Source of the DNA: Soonwooa sp032062245
GTDB lineage: Bacteria > Bacteroidota > Bacteroidia > Flavobacteriales > Weeksellaceae
Assembly: GCF_032062245.1 (NCBI RefSeq)
Contig: NZ_DAMBQF010000009.1
Coordinates: forward strand, 1 to 64,000
Direction of reading: 5' to 3'
Length of the DNA: 64,000 nt
Every line of letters starts with the position of its first letter. Within the stretch, counting starts at the first letter, position 1. The position numbers and the translations under genes were made by a program. The notes beneath the pieces were generated by a model, which was given only the letters and a program-made list of their open reading frames with translations, was not told the origin of the DNA and ran no database searches. Positions 8,851-17,835 of the stretch are shown piece by piece.

Positions 8851-9303
8851 ATGAAAAAAATATTTTTAGTATCGGCATTTTTGGTTTCAGCATTATCTTC
8901 CGCACAAACAAAAGAACAAAAGGTTGAAAAACTAATGGAAGTTATGGGTATGACAAAAAATGTAGAATTGATGTTTACCCAGATGATGAATCACTATGCG
9001 GAAACGAATCCAACTGTCCCAACTATTTTTTGGACAAAAATCCGAGAAAAAATAAATTATAATGATTTGCTTGAAAAAATGGTTGGTATTTATTCAAAAT
9101 ATTATACTTCCGAAGACATTGATCAGCTAATCAAATTTTATAATACACCTGTTGGTAAAAAAAGTATGAGCATACTTCCGCAAATTATGCAGGAAAGCAT
9201 GAAGGCAGGAGAAGAATGGGGTGTAAAAACTGCCGAAAAGGTCATCGCAGACCTTGAAAAAGAAGGCTACTTCCAAGATCCTCCAATGGAATCTGAAGAA
9301 TAA
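8851..9303 (+). CDS. Secreted DUF2059 protein
   Basis: A 150-residue protein with a signal peptide (cleavage after SSAQ, about residue 19). The body is all helical. The segment YNDLLEKMVGIYSKYYTSED followed by IDQLIKFYNTPVGKKSM is the hallmark of DUF2059: a 'Y...fT..El..l..FY.sp.Gkk' motif. Members are periplasmic or outer-membrane-associated and have no settled function. The acidic tail (DPPMESEE) is unremarkable. It starts one base after the hutH stop, which implies translational coupling, and ends at a clear hairpin terminator. The functional link to histidine use is not evident. Confidence 0.85.
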   Translation: MKKIFLVSAFLVSALSSAQTKEQKVEKLMEVMGMTKNVELMFTQMMNHYAETNPTVPTIFWTKIREKINYNDLLEKMVGIYSKYYTSEDIDQLIKFYNTPVGKKSMSILPQIMQESMKAGEEWGVKTAEKVIADLEKEGYFQDPPMESEE

Positions 9304-9306
9304 AAT

Positions 9307-9333
9307 AAAAATCCCGAAATTCTCGGGATTTTT
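9307..9333 (+). terminator. Rho-independent terminator
   Basis: AAAAATCCCGA pairs with TCGGGATTTTT around a 5-base loop. It ends the hutH-DUF2059 unit. Confidence 0.85.
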
Positions 9334-9353
9334 ATTTTTTGCGAGTCGCCCTA

Positions 9354-9388
9354 CAAAAAAAAGGTTTTGCTCTTTTGGAACAAAACCT
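9354..9388 (-). terminator. Rho-independent terminator, minus strand
   Basis: Read on the minus strand, AGGTTTTG pairs with CAAAACCT around a loop of about 11 bases and runs into a T tract. It ends the dioxygenase gene, 27 bases after its stop. Confidence 0.75.
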
Positions 9389-9414
9389 AAAAAAATAAAA
9401 CTATGAAAACTAAA

Positions 9415-10242
9415 TTAATGAACCAGAACACTGGTCATACTAAGACTGCCGCCGATTAATGCATCGTTAAAAAGCGAAAGATTTTCTGATTTGTCCTTTA
9501 ATCCCAAAGTGTAGATTAATGGTAAAAAATGATCTGGCGACGGGACTGCATATTGCAAACTCGTACCTTGTTTTTGATAATCGATTAACTTTTGGAAGTC
9601 ACCATCCATCAACCAATGATTTATTTTTTCGCGGGCTTCAATTGCCCAATCCCAGCCAGAACCTACCGTGTTAATATTCTGCCAATCGATCATTCTCAAG
9701 TTATGGACAATGTTACCACTACCAATTATTAAAATTCCTTTTTCACGCAATTTGTTAAGACGTTGCGCCAATTCAAAATGATATTGCGGCGACTTCGTAT
9801 AGTCGATGCTTAGCTGTATCACCGGAATATTAGCCTCTGGAAACATATGTCGAACCACCGACCATGCACCGTGGTCCAATCCCCAATTATGATCTTCTTC
9901 CACCAAAGCCGGAGATAGAAGTTCAACGGTTTTGTGCGCCAATTCGGGACTGCCAGGCGCAGGATATTCTACATCGAATAATTCTTTTGGAAAACCATAA
10001 AAATCATGAATGGTCTTCGGATGTTGCATCGCTGTTACAAAAGTTCCCTCTGTAAACCAGTGTGCGGAAACGCACAAAATTGCGTTAGGCGTTGGGATTT
10101 CTTTCGAAATATTTCTAAAGCCTTGCACAAAAACATTATCCTCAATCGCATTCATCGGAGAGCCATGTCCCAAAAAAAGAACGGGCATTTTTGGTGTCTT
10201 CTGAAAGCCTTCGGATATTTGATTTAGATCGTTTAAGTTCAT
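9415..10242 (-). CDS. ygiD: LigB-type extradiol dioxygenase (4,5-DOPA dioxygenase family, YgiD-like)
   Basis: A protein of 275 residues if translation starts at the internal ATG giving MNLNDLNQISEG; the frame is open 12 codons further (10278), but that extension is hydrophobic and absent from the family. It belongs to the class III extradiol ring-cleavage dioxygenases, non-haem Fe(II) or Zn enzymes whose known member YgiD opens L-DOPA to betalamic-acid-like products. Visible metal or active-site histidines are in LFLGHGSPMNAI, LCVSAHWFT, GLDHGAWSVVRHMFP and PSPDHFLPL. Substrate here is unknown. It is separated from the downstream minus-strand YceI gene by 72 bases and likely has its own transcript. 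Confidence 0.88.
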   Translation of the reverse strand: MNLNDLNQISEGFQKTPKMPVLFLGHGSPMNAIEDNVFVQGFRNISKEIPTPNAILCVSAHWFTEGTFVTAMQHPKTIHDFYGFPKELFDVEYPAPGSPELAHKTVELLSPALVEEDHNWGLDHGAWSVVRHMFPEANIPVIQLSIDYTKSPQYHFELAQRLNKLREKGILIIGSGNIVHNLRMIDWQNINTVGSGWDWAIEAREKINHWLMDGDFQKLIDYQKQGTSLQYAVPSPDHFLPLIYTLGLKDKSENLSLFNDALIGGSLSMTSVLVH

Positions 10243-10314
10243 ATTTAAAAACGAAAAATTTAAGAAGCGAATGAACACTTCTTAAATCTTTCTGTGATAT
10301 ATAGATTGATAAGT

Positions 10315-10827
10315 TTAAGCTTGTTTTACAAACTGTAGGTCACCCGAGATTTTTACATCATCGCCAACCATAACACCACCAGCTTCTAGTGCTGCATTCC
10401 AGTTAAGACCGAAATCATTTCTGCTAATTTTTCCCTCGAAAGTGAAACCTGCTTTTGTATTTCCCCAAGGGTCAACATTAATACCACCAAATTCTACTTC
10501 CAATTTCACTGGTTTTGTAACACCGTTAATTGTTAAGTTACCAGTAATATCTTGGTTAAGTGAATCTGATTCGAAAGTGATTTTTGGGTTAAGTTCTGCG
10601 TTAAAGAATTCAGCAGACTTAAGGTGATTATCACGATCTGTATTGTTTGTATAAATTGAATCTACATCGATAAAAGCAGTTGTTTTTGCATTTTGGAATG
10701 TGTCATCGTTAGCTTCGATTTCTGCATTAAAGTTTCTGAATTCTCCTTTAACATTAGAGATCATCATGTGTCTAACTTTAAAATTTACTTCGCTGTGTGT
10801 TGGGTCTAATAACCATTTAGTTGCCAT
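10315..10827 (-). CDS. YceI-family lipocalin-like protein
   Basis: A 170-residue protein without a signal peptide, so presumably cytoplasmic, unlike E. coli YceI. It shows the full YceI pattern: an opening WLLDPTHSEVNFKVRHMMIS, a central FFNAELNPKITFESDSL strand pair, GNLTINGVTKPVKLEVEFGG, and the closing FGLNWNAALEAGGVMVGDDV with a final beta strand. YceI proteins form a lipocalin-like barrel that binds long isoprenoid or amphiphilic ligands and are often induced by base or organic stress. Gene is monocistronic, with a perfect -7 box 37 bases upstream. Family certain, ligand unknown. Confidence 0.93.
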   Translation of the reverse strand: MATKWLLDPTHSEVNFKVRHMMISNVKGEFRNFNAEIEANDDTFQNAKTTAFIDVDSIYTNNTDRDNHLKSAEFFNAELNPKITFESDSLNQDITGNLTINGVTKPVKLEVEFGGINVDPWGNTKAGFTFEGKISRNDFGLNWNAALEAGGVMVGDDVKISGDLQFVKQA

Positions 10828-10863
10828 AATATTTGTTTTATTTGTTTGTTTAAATTTCTATTG

Positions 10864-10871
10864 CAAATATA
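10864..10871 (-). promoter_or_regulatory. TAnnTTTG -7 box for the YceI gene
   Basis: TATATTTG on the minus strand, 37 bases before the start codon. A TGTTT at about the right distance upstream is a weak -33 candidate. Confidence 0.55.
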
Positions 10872-11043
10872 GCACCGCAACTGCTTAGTAAACATTGATT
10901 TATGATAACTTTATAGCTTGATCTATGTTAAGAAAAATACACTTTTTGGGAGCCGTATAACTCAAAAAGATTTATTAATGAAGAACTTAGAAAAATTTAA
11001 TCCAAAAATTTAAAAATGGAGCAAAGTCTGACTTAACAGAAAT

Positions 11044-12219
11044 TTATGATTTTTTGAAGTAAGAACTCACAAACATCATCACGACCATTGCCAGTCCAAA
11101 CATCGAAAATAAAGTAAAACTCCAACGCAAACTTGACAACTCAGCAATGTAACCAATTAACGGTGGTCCCATCAAAAATCCTAAGAAACTAATACTTGAC
11201 ACCAACGCAATTGCCATACTTGGCGGAATACTCGGATGCGTCCCCGCCAAACTATAGACCGTCGGCACACAACAAGCAACTCCCAAACCAACCAACATAA
11301 AGCCAATAGTTGAAGTCACCACAAACGGAAACAACACCGACATCATCATTCCGATAAACATGAGCAAACCACTAATCATTAAAACTTTTCTGTTTCCTAG
11401 TTTTGTAATGAGAAGTCCGCCAAGAAAACGTCCCATCGCCATCATAATCATAAATGATGTATAGCCTAAAATAACCAAAGACGCTGGTGATTTAATAACA
11501 TCTTTAAAGTAAACGCCCGTCCAGTCGAACATCGCGCCTTCTGTTGCCATACTAAAGAAACCGACAATTCCTAATTGTATTAAAATAGAGTCTGGTCGGA
11601 ACTTCACTTTTTTACCAGCAGAACTTGCATGCTCAATTTTAGGAACAAGATATTTAACATTCCAAATCGTATTAATAATGATGATACCAAATATGATTAA
11701 AAAATGATAAGTCGTGTTAATATGAAAATTAATAGTTAAAAGTCCAATTAATGCGCCGAAGAATCCTGCCAAACTCCATCCACCATGGAAAACCGTCATT
11801 ATCGATTTGCCATACATTTTCTCTACAGCGACAGCTTGCGTGTTAACCGCGACGCTCGCCATATTTCCTGCAACACCGAAAAGCATTAATGAAGCTGCCA
11901 ACATATAAACATTGGTTGCAAAAGAAATACTCACCAAAATCAACGCGTATAATATAGACACGATCGTGATAACTTTTGCGCTTCCATATTTTGTATTGAC
12001 TTTTCCAGCTAATGCCATTGTAAAAAGTTGTCCCATCGGCAACATCAAAAGCATCGTTCCCAATTGTCCTTCACTAAGGTGGAGATTTTCTTTAATCGTC
12101 GGAATGCGGCTTGCCCACGATGCAAAGCAAATACCTTGACAAAAGAAATAGCCAAAAACTGCTCTACGATATTCTGATAATTTGATGGGTTGCGACGACA
12201 TTTTAGAAACTTCCGACAT
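11044..12219 (-). CDS. MFS transporter, YbjJ-like
   Basis: A 391-residue polytopic inner-membrane protein with about twelve hydrophobic helices. Residues 27-58 (GQGICFASWASRIPTIKENL-like, then LSEGQLGTMLLMLPMG) match the YbjJ branch of the major facilitator superfamily, in which 'ASWasRiP.ik..L.ls..qLG' is the first signature. A second conserved motif, GVAGNMASVAVNTQAVAVEK, and a GGWSLAGFFGALIG loop also fit. Transport substrate is unknown. The ATG chosen gives a short polar N-terminus; an ATG six codons in is also possible. It stands alone on the minus strand between YceI and HMG-CoA reductase. Confidence 0.85.
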   Translation of the reverse strand: MSEVSKMSSQPIKLSEYRRAVFGYFFCQGICFASWASRIPTIKENLHLSEGQLGTMLLMLPMGQLFTMALAGKVNTKYGSAKVITIVSILYALILVSISFATNVYMLAASLMLFGVAGNMASVAVNTQAVAVEKMYGKSIMTVFHGGWSLAGFFGALIGLLTINFHINTTYHFLIIFGIIIINTIWNVKYLVPKIEHASSAGKKVKFRPDSILIQLGIVGFFSMATEGAMFDWTGVYFKDVIKSPASLVILGYTSFMIMMAMGRFLGGLLITKLGNRKVLMISGLLMFIGMMMSVLFPFVVTSTIGFMLVGLGVACCVPTVYSLAGTHPSIPPSMAIALVSSISFLGFLMGPPLIGYIAELSSLRWSFTLFSMFGLAMVVMMFVSSYFKKS

Positions 12220-12242
12220 GATATTCTGCTTAAAAAAGAGTG

Positions 12243-12250
12243 CAAAAATA
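12243..12250 (-). promoter_or_regulatory. TAnnTTTG -7 box for the MFS gene
   Basis: TATTTTTG on the minus strand, 23 bases before the MFS start codon. No clear -33 element. Confidence 0.5.
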
Positions 12251-12462
12251 CGGCTATTTATTAAAAGAGTTTTTGTTCTTTAATTAAATTTAAAATTGAT
12301 TTCTATTGAGAAAAACAATTATTGAGCTTATTATTTTCTGTTTTAAAACAAATTCTGCCGAAAGACTTAAGATTCAAAATCATTATTAGAAAAATGTAAA
12401 AAAAATGACAATTTTCAGACTTTCAAAAGCTTATTCCTAGACTTTAGCTGAAACGAATTCCT

Positions 12463-12470
12463 TATCTTTG
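12463..12470 (+). promoter_or_regulatory. TAnnTTTG -7 box for HMG-CoA reductase
   Basis: TATCTTTG, 19 bases before the start codon. It is the only clear signal in the 243-base gap between the divergent MFS and reductase genes. Confidence 0.55.
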
Positions 12471-12489
12471 AAACTTAAATTCGTATTAA

Positions 12490-13821
12490 ATGAATCATCA
12501 ACCGGTAGAAGGATTTTCAAAATTATCCAAGCAAAGAAAGATAGATTGGCTTATCAGCGAGTATCTATCGAATGACAGAAGTTACGAACAAATTTTACAA
12601 CAATATTGGAATAACGATCCCGATTTACAAAAACTACACGAAGAGTTTTCGGAAAACACGATTTCCAACTTTTATATGCCTTACGGGATTGCCCCGAATT
12701 TTTTGATTGACGGAAAACTTTTGGCGCTTCCAATGGCAGTTGAAGAAAGCTCTGTTGTTGCAGCAGCATCCAAAGCAGCAAAATTTTGGTTGGATAAAGG
12801 CGGTTTCAAAACAACCATTATCAACACAAAAAAATTGGGGCACACGCATTTTATCTTAAATGTTGAACCTCACAAACTTCAACATTTTTTCAATTTTAAA
12901 TTAAAGAAAAAATTATTCGAAGCAACCGAAGATATTACTGCCAACATGAGAAAACGTGGCGGTGGAATTCTTAACATTCGTTTGATTGATAAGACGGAGG
13001 AAATGCCAAATTACTTCCAACTGAAAGCAAGTTTTGATACTGTAGACTCCATGGGTGCTAACTTCATCAACTCTTGTCTGGAGCAATTCGGAAAAACTTT
13101 GAAAGAAGAAGTAGCTAACGAAGCGGACTTTACACAAGCGGAAAAAGATTCGCTACAAGTTGTGATGAATATCTTGTCCAACTTTACACCAGATTGTATT
13201 GTTCGTGCAGAAGTTTCTTGCCCGATTGATGAGCTGAAGGACGACAGCGGCATTTCTAACGAAGAATTTGCATGGAAATTTAAACAAGCTGTTAACATCG
13301 CCGAGATCGAGCCTTATCGTGCAACAACGCACAACAAAGGCATTATGAACGGCGTCGACGCTGTGGTTATCGCAACTGGAAACGACTTCCGTGCAACTGA
13401 AGCTTGTGCACACGCTTATGCATCTCGCAACGGAAAATATTCGTCGCTGACACATTGTACGACAGACAATGGTATTTTTAGATTTTGGATCGATCTGCCA
13501 ATTTCGGTTGGTGTTGTTGGTGGTTTGACCAATCTTCATCCTTTGGTTAAATTTTCTTTGGCGCTTTTAGGAAAACCATCTGCGCAAGAATTGATGAGTA
13601 TTTTGGCGGTTTCGGGATTGGCTCAAAACTTTGGTGCGTTACGTTCTTTGGTGACAACGGGAATCCAAAAAGGTCATATGAAGATGCACTTGTTTAACAT
13701 TCTTAATCAATTTGGAGCAACCGAAGAAGAGAAACAACATTTTGTAACCTACTTTAAAGATAAAACGGTGAGTCACCACGAAGTGATTGCAGAGTTAGAA
13801 AATTTAAGATCAAAAAAATAA
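12490..13821 (+). CDS. Class II hydroxymethylglutaryl-CoA reductase
   Basis: A 443-residue soluble enzyme converting HMG-CoA and NAD(P)H to mevalonate, the committed step of the mevalonate isoprenoid route (or the reverse in degradation). Length and lack of membrane helices fit the class II type. All four catalytic residues known from the Pseudomonas mevalonii enzyme can be placed, at a constant offset after the first: E85 (PMAVEESSVVAAAS), K283 (THNKGIMNG), D299 (ATGNDFRA) and H396 (GIQKGHMKMH). It heads a tight unit with a 54-residue membrane protein, a DUF423 protein and an 86-residue protein (gaps 4, 9 and 9 bases). The cofactor preference cannot be read with confidence. Confidence 0.95.
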   Translation: MNHQPVEGFSKLSKQRKIDWLISEYLSNDRSYEQILQQYWNNDPDLQKLHEEFSENTISNFYMPYGIAPNFLIDGKLLALPMAVEESSVVAAASKAAKFWLDKGGFKTTIINTKKLGHTHFILNVEPHKLQHFFNFKLKKKLFEATEDITANMRKRGGGILNIRLIDKTEEMPNYFQLKASFDTVDSMGANFINSCLEQFGKTLKEEVANEADFTQAEKDSLQVVMNILSNFTPDCIVRAEVSCPIDELKDDSGISNEEFAWKFKQAVNIAEIEPYRATTHNKGIMNGVDAVVIATGNDFRATEACAHAYASRNGKYSSLTHCTTDNGIFRFWIDLPISVGVVGGLTNLHPLVKFSLALLGKPSAQELMSILAVSGLAQNFGALRSLVTTGIQKGHMKMHLFNILNQFGATEEEKQHFVTYFKDKTVSHHEVIAELENLRSKK

Positions 13822-13825
13822 GAAT

Positions 13826-13990
13826 ATGTTCGGACTCGGATTATCCATCTTTATATTAGGATTCGGCATCTTTTTAAAAGTGACAAAACATCCTGGATTT
13901 GCACCTAGCAAAAGATTTGCATGGCTTTTTATAATTCTCGGCATTTTAACAACAGCGGGGAAAATATTTTTATTAATGACTCAAAAATAA
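13826..13990 (+). CDS. Small membrane protein, 54 residues
   Basis: A short gene between the reductase and DUF423 genes with gaps of 4 and 9 bases. The product begins MFGLGLSIFILGFGIFLKVT and has two hydrophobic helices (residues 2-19 and 31-49) separated by a basic turn (KHPGFAPSKRF). Codon use and the tight spacing on both sides support real coding. I do not recognise the family; small two-helix proteins of this kind are common beside metabolic genes in flavobacteria. Confidence 0.65.
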   Translation: MFGLGLSIFILGFGIFLKVTKHPGFAPSKRFAWLFIILGILTTAGKIFLLMTQK

Positions 13991-13999
13991 ATTTAAAAA

Positions 14000-14386
14000 A
14001 TGAAAACATTTACATTAATATTTGGTGCATTTTACGGAATGCTTTCGGTGATATTAGGCGCATTTGGCGCACACGCTTTTAAGAAAATACTTTCTGTAGA
14101 ACGTCTAGAAAGTTTCGAAACTGGAGTTAGATACCAAATGTACGCTGCATTTTTTCTTTTAATTGTTGGATATATTTTAAAATTTGATACTGGAAGTCAC
14201 AAATGGATTTCGTTAGCTATGATTATCGGGACGTTTTTGTTTTCGTTCAGTATTTATTTTTTGAGTTTTCAAGATTATTGGGGTGTTAATTTAAAATTCT
14301 TAGGTCCAATTACACCACTTGGCGGGCTGTTTATGATTATCAGTTGGGCAATGTTGATTTGGTATTTTGCAAAGAATAAAATTTAA
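14000..14386 (+). CDS. DUF423 membrane protein
   Basis: A 128-residue protein with four membrane helices. The N-terminal GAFYGMLSVILGAFGAHAFK, with ESFETGVRYQMYAAFFLL next, is the signature of DUF423 (YgdD-type) inner-membrane proteins, including the conserved 'GAFGAHal' and 'tg.rYqm.HalaLl' blocks, although the second histidine position is alanine here. Function is unknown across the family. It belongs to the HMG-CoA reductase unit; the neighbours do not suggest a specific role. Confidence 0.85.
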   Translation: MKTFTLIFGAFYGMLSVILGAFGAHAFKKILSVERLESFETGVRYQMYAAFFLLIVGYILKFDTGSHKWISLAMIIGTFLFSFSIYFLSFQDYWGVNLKFLGPITPLGGLFMIISWAMLIWYFAKNKI

Positions 14387-14395
14387 TTAATAATA

Positions 14396-14656
14396 ATGTT
14401 CTTTTTCATTTTCGGAATTAACTCCAAACCTGTAGCTAAAGAGGAGCGAAAAATCACGAAAAATGGATTTCCCGTTAATGCGATAATCACGGTTTACAAA
14501 AAGTATATTGAGTTATTTTTTATTCCGATTATCCCAATTGGAAAGGATTATACTATGTATATTCCGCACTCGGATGAGTATTTTGAAACGGGAACATTTT
14601 CGAAAATGCCTAACGAATATTTGCAAATTTGTAAAGAAGTTGGCGCAAAGTATTAA
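14396..14656 (+). CDS. Hypothetical protein, 86 residues
   Basis: Begins MFFFIFGINSKPVAKEERK and contains a hydrophobic stretch YIELFFIPIIPIGKDYTMYI. The pattern 'FfifG' then 'F.iPi.PiGkdY' resembles the small zinc-ribbon proteins of Bacteroidota (NfeD-unrelated) in which a ribbon precedes 'lffiPifP', but the cysteines are replaced and only one Cys remains near the C-terminus, so metal binding is unlikely. It is the last gene of the reductase unit. No terminator is obvious after it. Confidence 0.6.
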   Translation: MFFFIFGINSKPVAKEERKITKNGFPVNAIITVYKKYIELFFIPIIPIGKDYTMYIPHSDEYFETGTFSKMPNEYLQICKEVGAKY

Positions 14657-14717
14657 TCCTATGTTAAATGTCAAATTAAAAATTTGAGTTTAAATTATTT
14701 TATTCCCTCAAATTTAT

Positions 14718-14725
14718 TAAATTTG
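14718..14725 (+). promoter_or_regulatory. TAnnTTTG -7 box for sucC
   Basis: TAAATTTG, 38 bases before the sucC start. A TTTG lies upstream but about 31 bases away, too far for the usual -33 spacing. Confidence 0.45.
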
Positions 14726-14763
14726 TAAATCTTAAAAATTGTAAATAAAACAATAAAAATATT

Positions 14764-15957
14764 ATGAATCTTCACGAATACCAATCTAAAGAGATTTTAT
14801 CAAAATACGGTGTTGCGATCCAACGCGGTATTGTTGCGAATAATGTTGATGAAGCTGTAGCTGCTGCTGAAAAATTAACTGCTGACACAGGCGCACAAGC
14901 GTGGGTAGTTAAAGCTCAAATCCACGCAGGTGGTCGTGGTAAAGGTGGTGGTGTTAAGTTCTCTCCTAACATGGATAAGCTTAAAGAAAACGCTAACAAC
15001 ATCCTAGGTATGCAATTGGTAACGCCTCAGACGTCTGCAGAAGGTAAAAAAGTACACTCTGTACTAATCGCTGAAGATGTATATTATCCAGGTGAGTCAG
15101 AGACTAAAGAATTTTATGTTTCTGTATTGCTAGACAGAGCGCAAGGGAAAAACATGATCGTATATTCTACTGAAGGTGGTATGGATATCGAGCACGTTGC
15201 TGAAGTAACACCACACCTAATCCACAACGAAGTTGTAGATCCAGCTGTAGGTCTTCAGGGTTTCCAAGCGAGAAAAATTGCTTTCAACTTAGGATTAGAA
15301 GGTACAGCTTTCAAAGAGTTTGTTAAATTTATCACGTCGCTTTACAATGCTTATGTTGGTATCGATGCATCTCTTTTCGAAATCAACCCTGTTCTTAAGA
15401 CTTCAGATAACAAAATTATCGCAGTTGATGCCAAAGTATCTTTGGATGACAACGCATTATTCCGTCACAAAGACTTAGCAGAACTTAGAGATAAGAGAGA
15501 AGAAGATCCAACAGATGTGGAAGCTGGCGACGCTGGTCTTAACTTTGTGAAGCTAGATGGTAACGTTGCTTGTATGGTAAACGGTGCTGGTCTTGCAATG
15601 GCAACTATGGATATCATCAAATTATCTGGCGGTAATCCTGCTAACTTCCTAGACGTTGGTGGTACTGCTGATGCACAGAGAGTTGAGACGGCTTTCAACA
15701 TCATCTTGAAAGATCCAAACGTAAAAGCTATCCTTATCAATATATTCGGTGGTATCGTAAGATGTGATAGAGTTGCACAAGGTGTTATCGACGCTTACAA
15801 CAGCATCGGAAACATCCCAGTTCCATTAATCGTGAGATTACAAGGTACTAACGCTGAAATCGCTAAGAAGATGATTGACGATTCTGGACTTAACGTTCAC
15901 TCTGCAATTACTCTAGAAGAAGCAGCTAACAAAGTAAAAGAAGTTTTAGGAGCATAA
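14764..15957 (+). CDS. sucC: Succinyl-CoA synthetase (ADP-forming) beta subunit
   Basis: A 397-residue ATP-grasp protein of standard SucC length. With SucD it interconverts succinyl-CoA and succinate while making ATP or GTP in the TCA cycle. Visible: the N-terminal MNLHEYQSKEILSKYGV, nucleotide-binding KAQIHAGGRGKGGGVK, the metal site region FEINPV at about 204, and the C-terminal ligase domain with NFLDVGGTAD and INIFGGIVRCD. sucD is not adjacent; a terminator follows sucC directly, a separation often seen in this phylum. Codon use is strongly biased towards GGT and GCT/GCA, as expected for a highly expressed gene. Confidence 0.97.
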   Translation: MNLHEYQSKEILSKYGVAIQRGIVANNVDEAVAAAEKLTADTGAQAWVVKAQIHAGGRGKGGGVKFSPNMDKLKENANNILGMQLVTPQTSAEGKKVHSVLIAEDVYYPGESETKEFYVSVLLDRAQGKNMIVYSTEGGMDIEHVAEVTPHLIHNEVVDPAVGLQGFQARKIAFNLGLEGTAFKEFVKFITSLYNAYVGIDASLFEINPVLKTSDNKIIAVDAKVSLDDNALFRHKDLAELRDKREEDPTDVEAGDAGLNFVKLDGNVACMVNGAGLAMATMDIIKLSGGNPANFLDVGGTADAQRVETAFNIILKDPNVKAILINIFGGIVRCDRVAQGVIDAYNSIGNIPVPLIVRLQGTNAEIAKKMIDDSGLNVHSAITLEEAANKVKEVLGA

Positions 15958-15984
15958 TTCTAGAATTTTTAAAATAAATGAAAG

Positions 15985-16016
15985 CCTCCAGATGTTAATA
16001 ATCTTGGAGGTTTTTT
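15985..16016 (+). terminator. Rho-independent terminator
   Basis: CCTCCA(GAT) pairs with (ATCT)TGGAGG and is followed by six T residues. It ends sucC. Confidence 0.8.
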
Positions 16017-16056
16017 ATTTATTAAATATTTTCTAACTTTAAAACAAAGTTTAGTT

Positions 16057-16822
16057 ATGAAATATTTTTACCTATTATTAAGTTTATTTTCTGTCTCTGC
16101 AATTGCTCAAAAAGCACCAAGTTATGGCATTATAGATTTCAACTTCATAACAGACCATGTTGAAGACACTTATAATAACGACACATGGCTTAAGGCTGGG
16201 ATGTAACCGCTTTTGACAATACTGGAGAATTTAATTTCAAGCGCTTTCCGTACGGTGGAATTACAAATCTTGATGGTTCTATCAGCCTTGATAATTGGGA
16301 TATGAAATATTTAAGAATTAAATCTAATGACGGATCAGCATTTAAGTTTAATTCGATATACCTAAAACCTGACACCAATCTTTATGCTACATTCAAAGGA
16401 TTTTTAAAAGGTGTTGAAGTTGCAACCGCAAATTTATCATTTAGAAACCCTGAACGTTGGTCAAGTTTTTCTGTTGAAGAATATCCCACATTTGGAAATT
16501 TTGACGAAATAAGAATTATTTTAAATGTAACAACTTACTTCGTTGGAATTGATAGCATTGATATCTCTGCACAATTTTTATCAACAACTGAAATCAAGAA
16601 AACACCAATATTAGTAGTTTCTAAAAATAATGAACTGATTATCAACTCTACTCTTGAAACAAAAATCAAAATTTATAATTCAACAGGAAAGTTAATAATG
16701 AATCAAAATCTACAAATTGGAAAAAAACCTTTAAAACAGAACACCTTCCAAAAGGAATGTATTTCTTACACTACATAGAAGACAGCAAAATCTACAATCA
16801 GAAATTTATAATTAAGAATTAG
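16057..16822 (+). pseudogene. T9SS-type secreted protein, two frameshifts
   Basis: The ATG at 16057 gives a signal peptide (MKYFYLLLSLFSVSAIAQ) and about 30 residues, then stops at 16204-16206. A different frame, entered near 16193, carries GWDVTAFDNTGEFNFKRFPY and a beta-rich domain with NWDMKYLRIKSNDGSAFKFN, a DUF4465/CBM-like appearance. A second slip in the seven-A run at 16721-16727 hides the true end, LPKGMYFLHYIEDSKIYNQK and FIIKN, closing at 16820-16822. That end is a T9SS type A sorting domain, which directs proteins across the outer membrane for surface attachment. Two frameshifts make it a pseudogene unless both are read errors. It overlaps the convergent mscS stop by 11 bases. Confidence 0.75.
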
Positions 16823-17687
16823 TAGCGTCTGTAGAAGGCGCATGGTTTTCCAAGCTAATGCTTGTCGGGCTTGAAAATCTAATGCCGCGTTTTGTCATTT
16901 CATTTTTAATAGAAACAATAGCATTGCTTTTAAGAACATTTGGACTAGAACCAAGCTCAACCAAAAATTTTGCTTGCACCGTAATAAGACCACCATTCAG
17001 ATTTGTAAATAAAACTTCTGGATGAATTTCTTTTGCTTTATCAAGATTAGAAATTACAGTTTCTATACCTTCTTTAACTTGGTCTAAATCTTCCTCCATC
17101 GGGATTTCAAAATTAAGAATAACCTTACGTTGTGGTGAAGCTGTGACATTATAAAATGGCGCATTAAAAATCACCTGATTCGGGACATAGACTTTTTTAC
17201 CTTCGTCAGTTATTAATTTAGTCGTTAAAAAACCAATCTCTTGCACTGTTCCAGAATGATTACCGATAGTAATATAATCTCCTACTACAAAAGCTTTATC
17301 GATACCAACCAACATCCCAGAAAATATACTCGACACCAAATCTTTTAGTGCAACCCCAGCGATAACCCCAGCAACACCCAAACTTCCTAAAAATTTAACA
17401 AAGAAACCGCTAAAGCCCATAATCTCTAGGGAAATAAAAGTCCCCATGATCATAATCAAAAAGCGAAATACACCGACTAAAGTCGTGACAGATTCTACTT
17501 TACTTTTCGGAAAAGCTTTATGGAACAGTCTTACTGCAACCTTGCTTAAGTATTTACTAGTACTAAAAAAGAAAAAGAATACAAGCAGACCAACAATCAA
17601 ATTCGGTGTAATCTCTGCAAGACGCACATACCAAGCTTTTAGCACACCATAGACCAACTCTATATACGAAACAGTTTGTTCTCCCAT
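16812..17687 (-). CDS. Small-conductance mechanosensitive channel (MscS family)
   Basis: A 291-residue inner-membrane protein of MscS size. Three N-terminal membrane helices lead to the pore-lining helix with small residues (LGSLGVAGVIAGVALKDLVS), then the beta domain (GDYITIGNHSGTVQEIGFLT, KKVYVPNQVIFNAPFYN) and the C-terminal alpha/beta part. MscS channels open under membrane tension and release solutes on hypo-osmotic shock. The stop overlaps the end of the convergent broken T9SS gene. Upstream is the divergent ECF sigma gene, 148 bases away. Confidence 0.92.
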   Translation of the reverse strand: MGEQTVSYIELVYGVLKAWYVRLAEITPNLIVGLLVFFFFFSTSKYLSKVAVRLFHKAFPKSKVESVTTLVGVFRFLIMIMGTFISLEIMGFSGFFVKFLGSLGVAGVIAGVALKDLVSSIFSGMLVGIDKAFVVGDYITIGNHSGTVQEIGFLTTKLITDEGKKVYVPNQVIFNAPFYNVTASPQRKVILNFEIPMEEDLDQVKEGIETVISNLDKAKEIHPEVLFTNLNGGLITVQAKFLVELGSSPNVLKSNAIVSIKNEMTKRGIRFSSPTSISLENHAPSTDATNS

Positions 17688-17835
17688 AAAATAATTTTGA
17701 ATTTTGGTAACAAATAAAATACCATTTTTTGATCAAATAAGATTTAACAATTATATCTGAGCAAACTCGCACAAAATAAGCTCAAAAACTATTATCTTTA
17801 TCAAAAATAATTCAAAAAATATCGCTTTCTAAAAA

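Noticed and set aside
13153..13539. 128-codon minus-strand ORF within the HMG-CoA reductase gene.
   Set aside because: The plus-strand enzyme is complete with all catalytic residues; the reverse frame has no recognisable feature.
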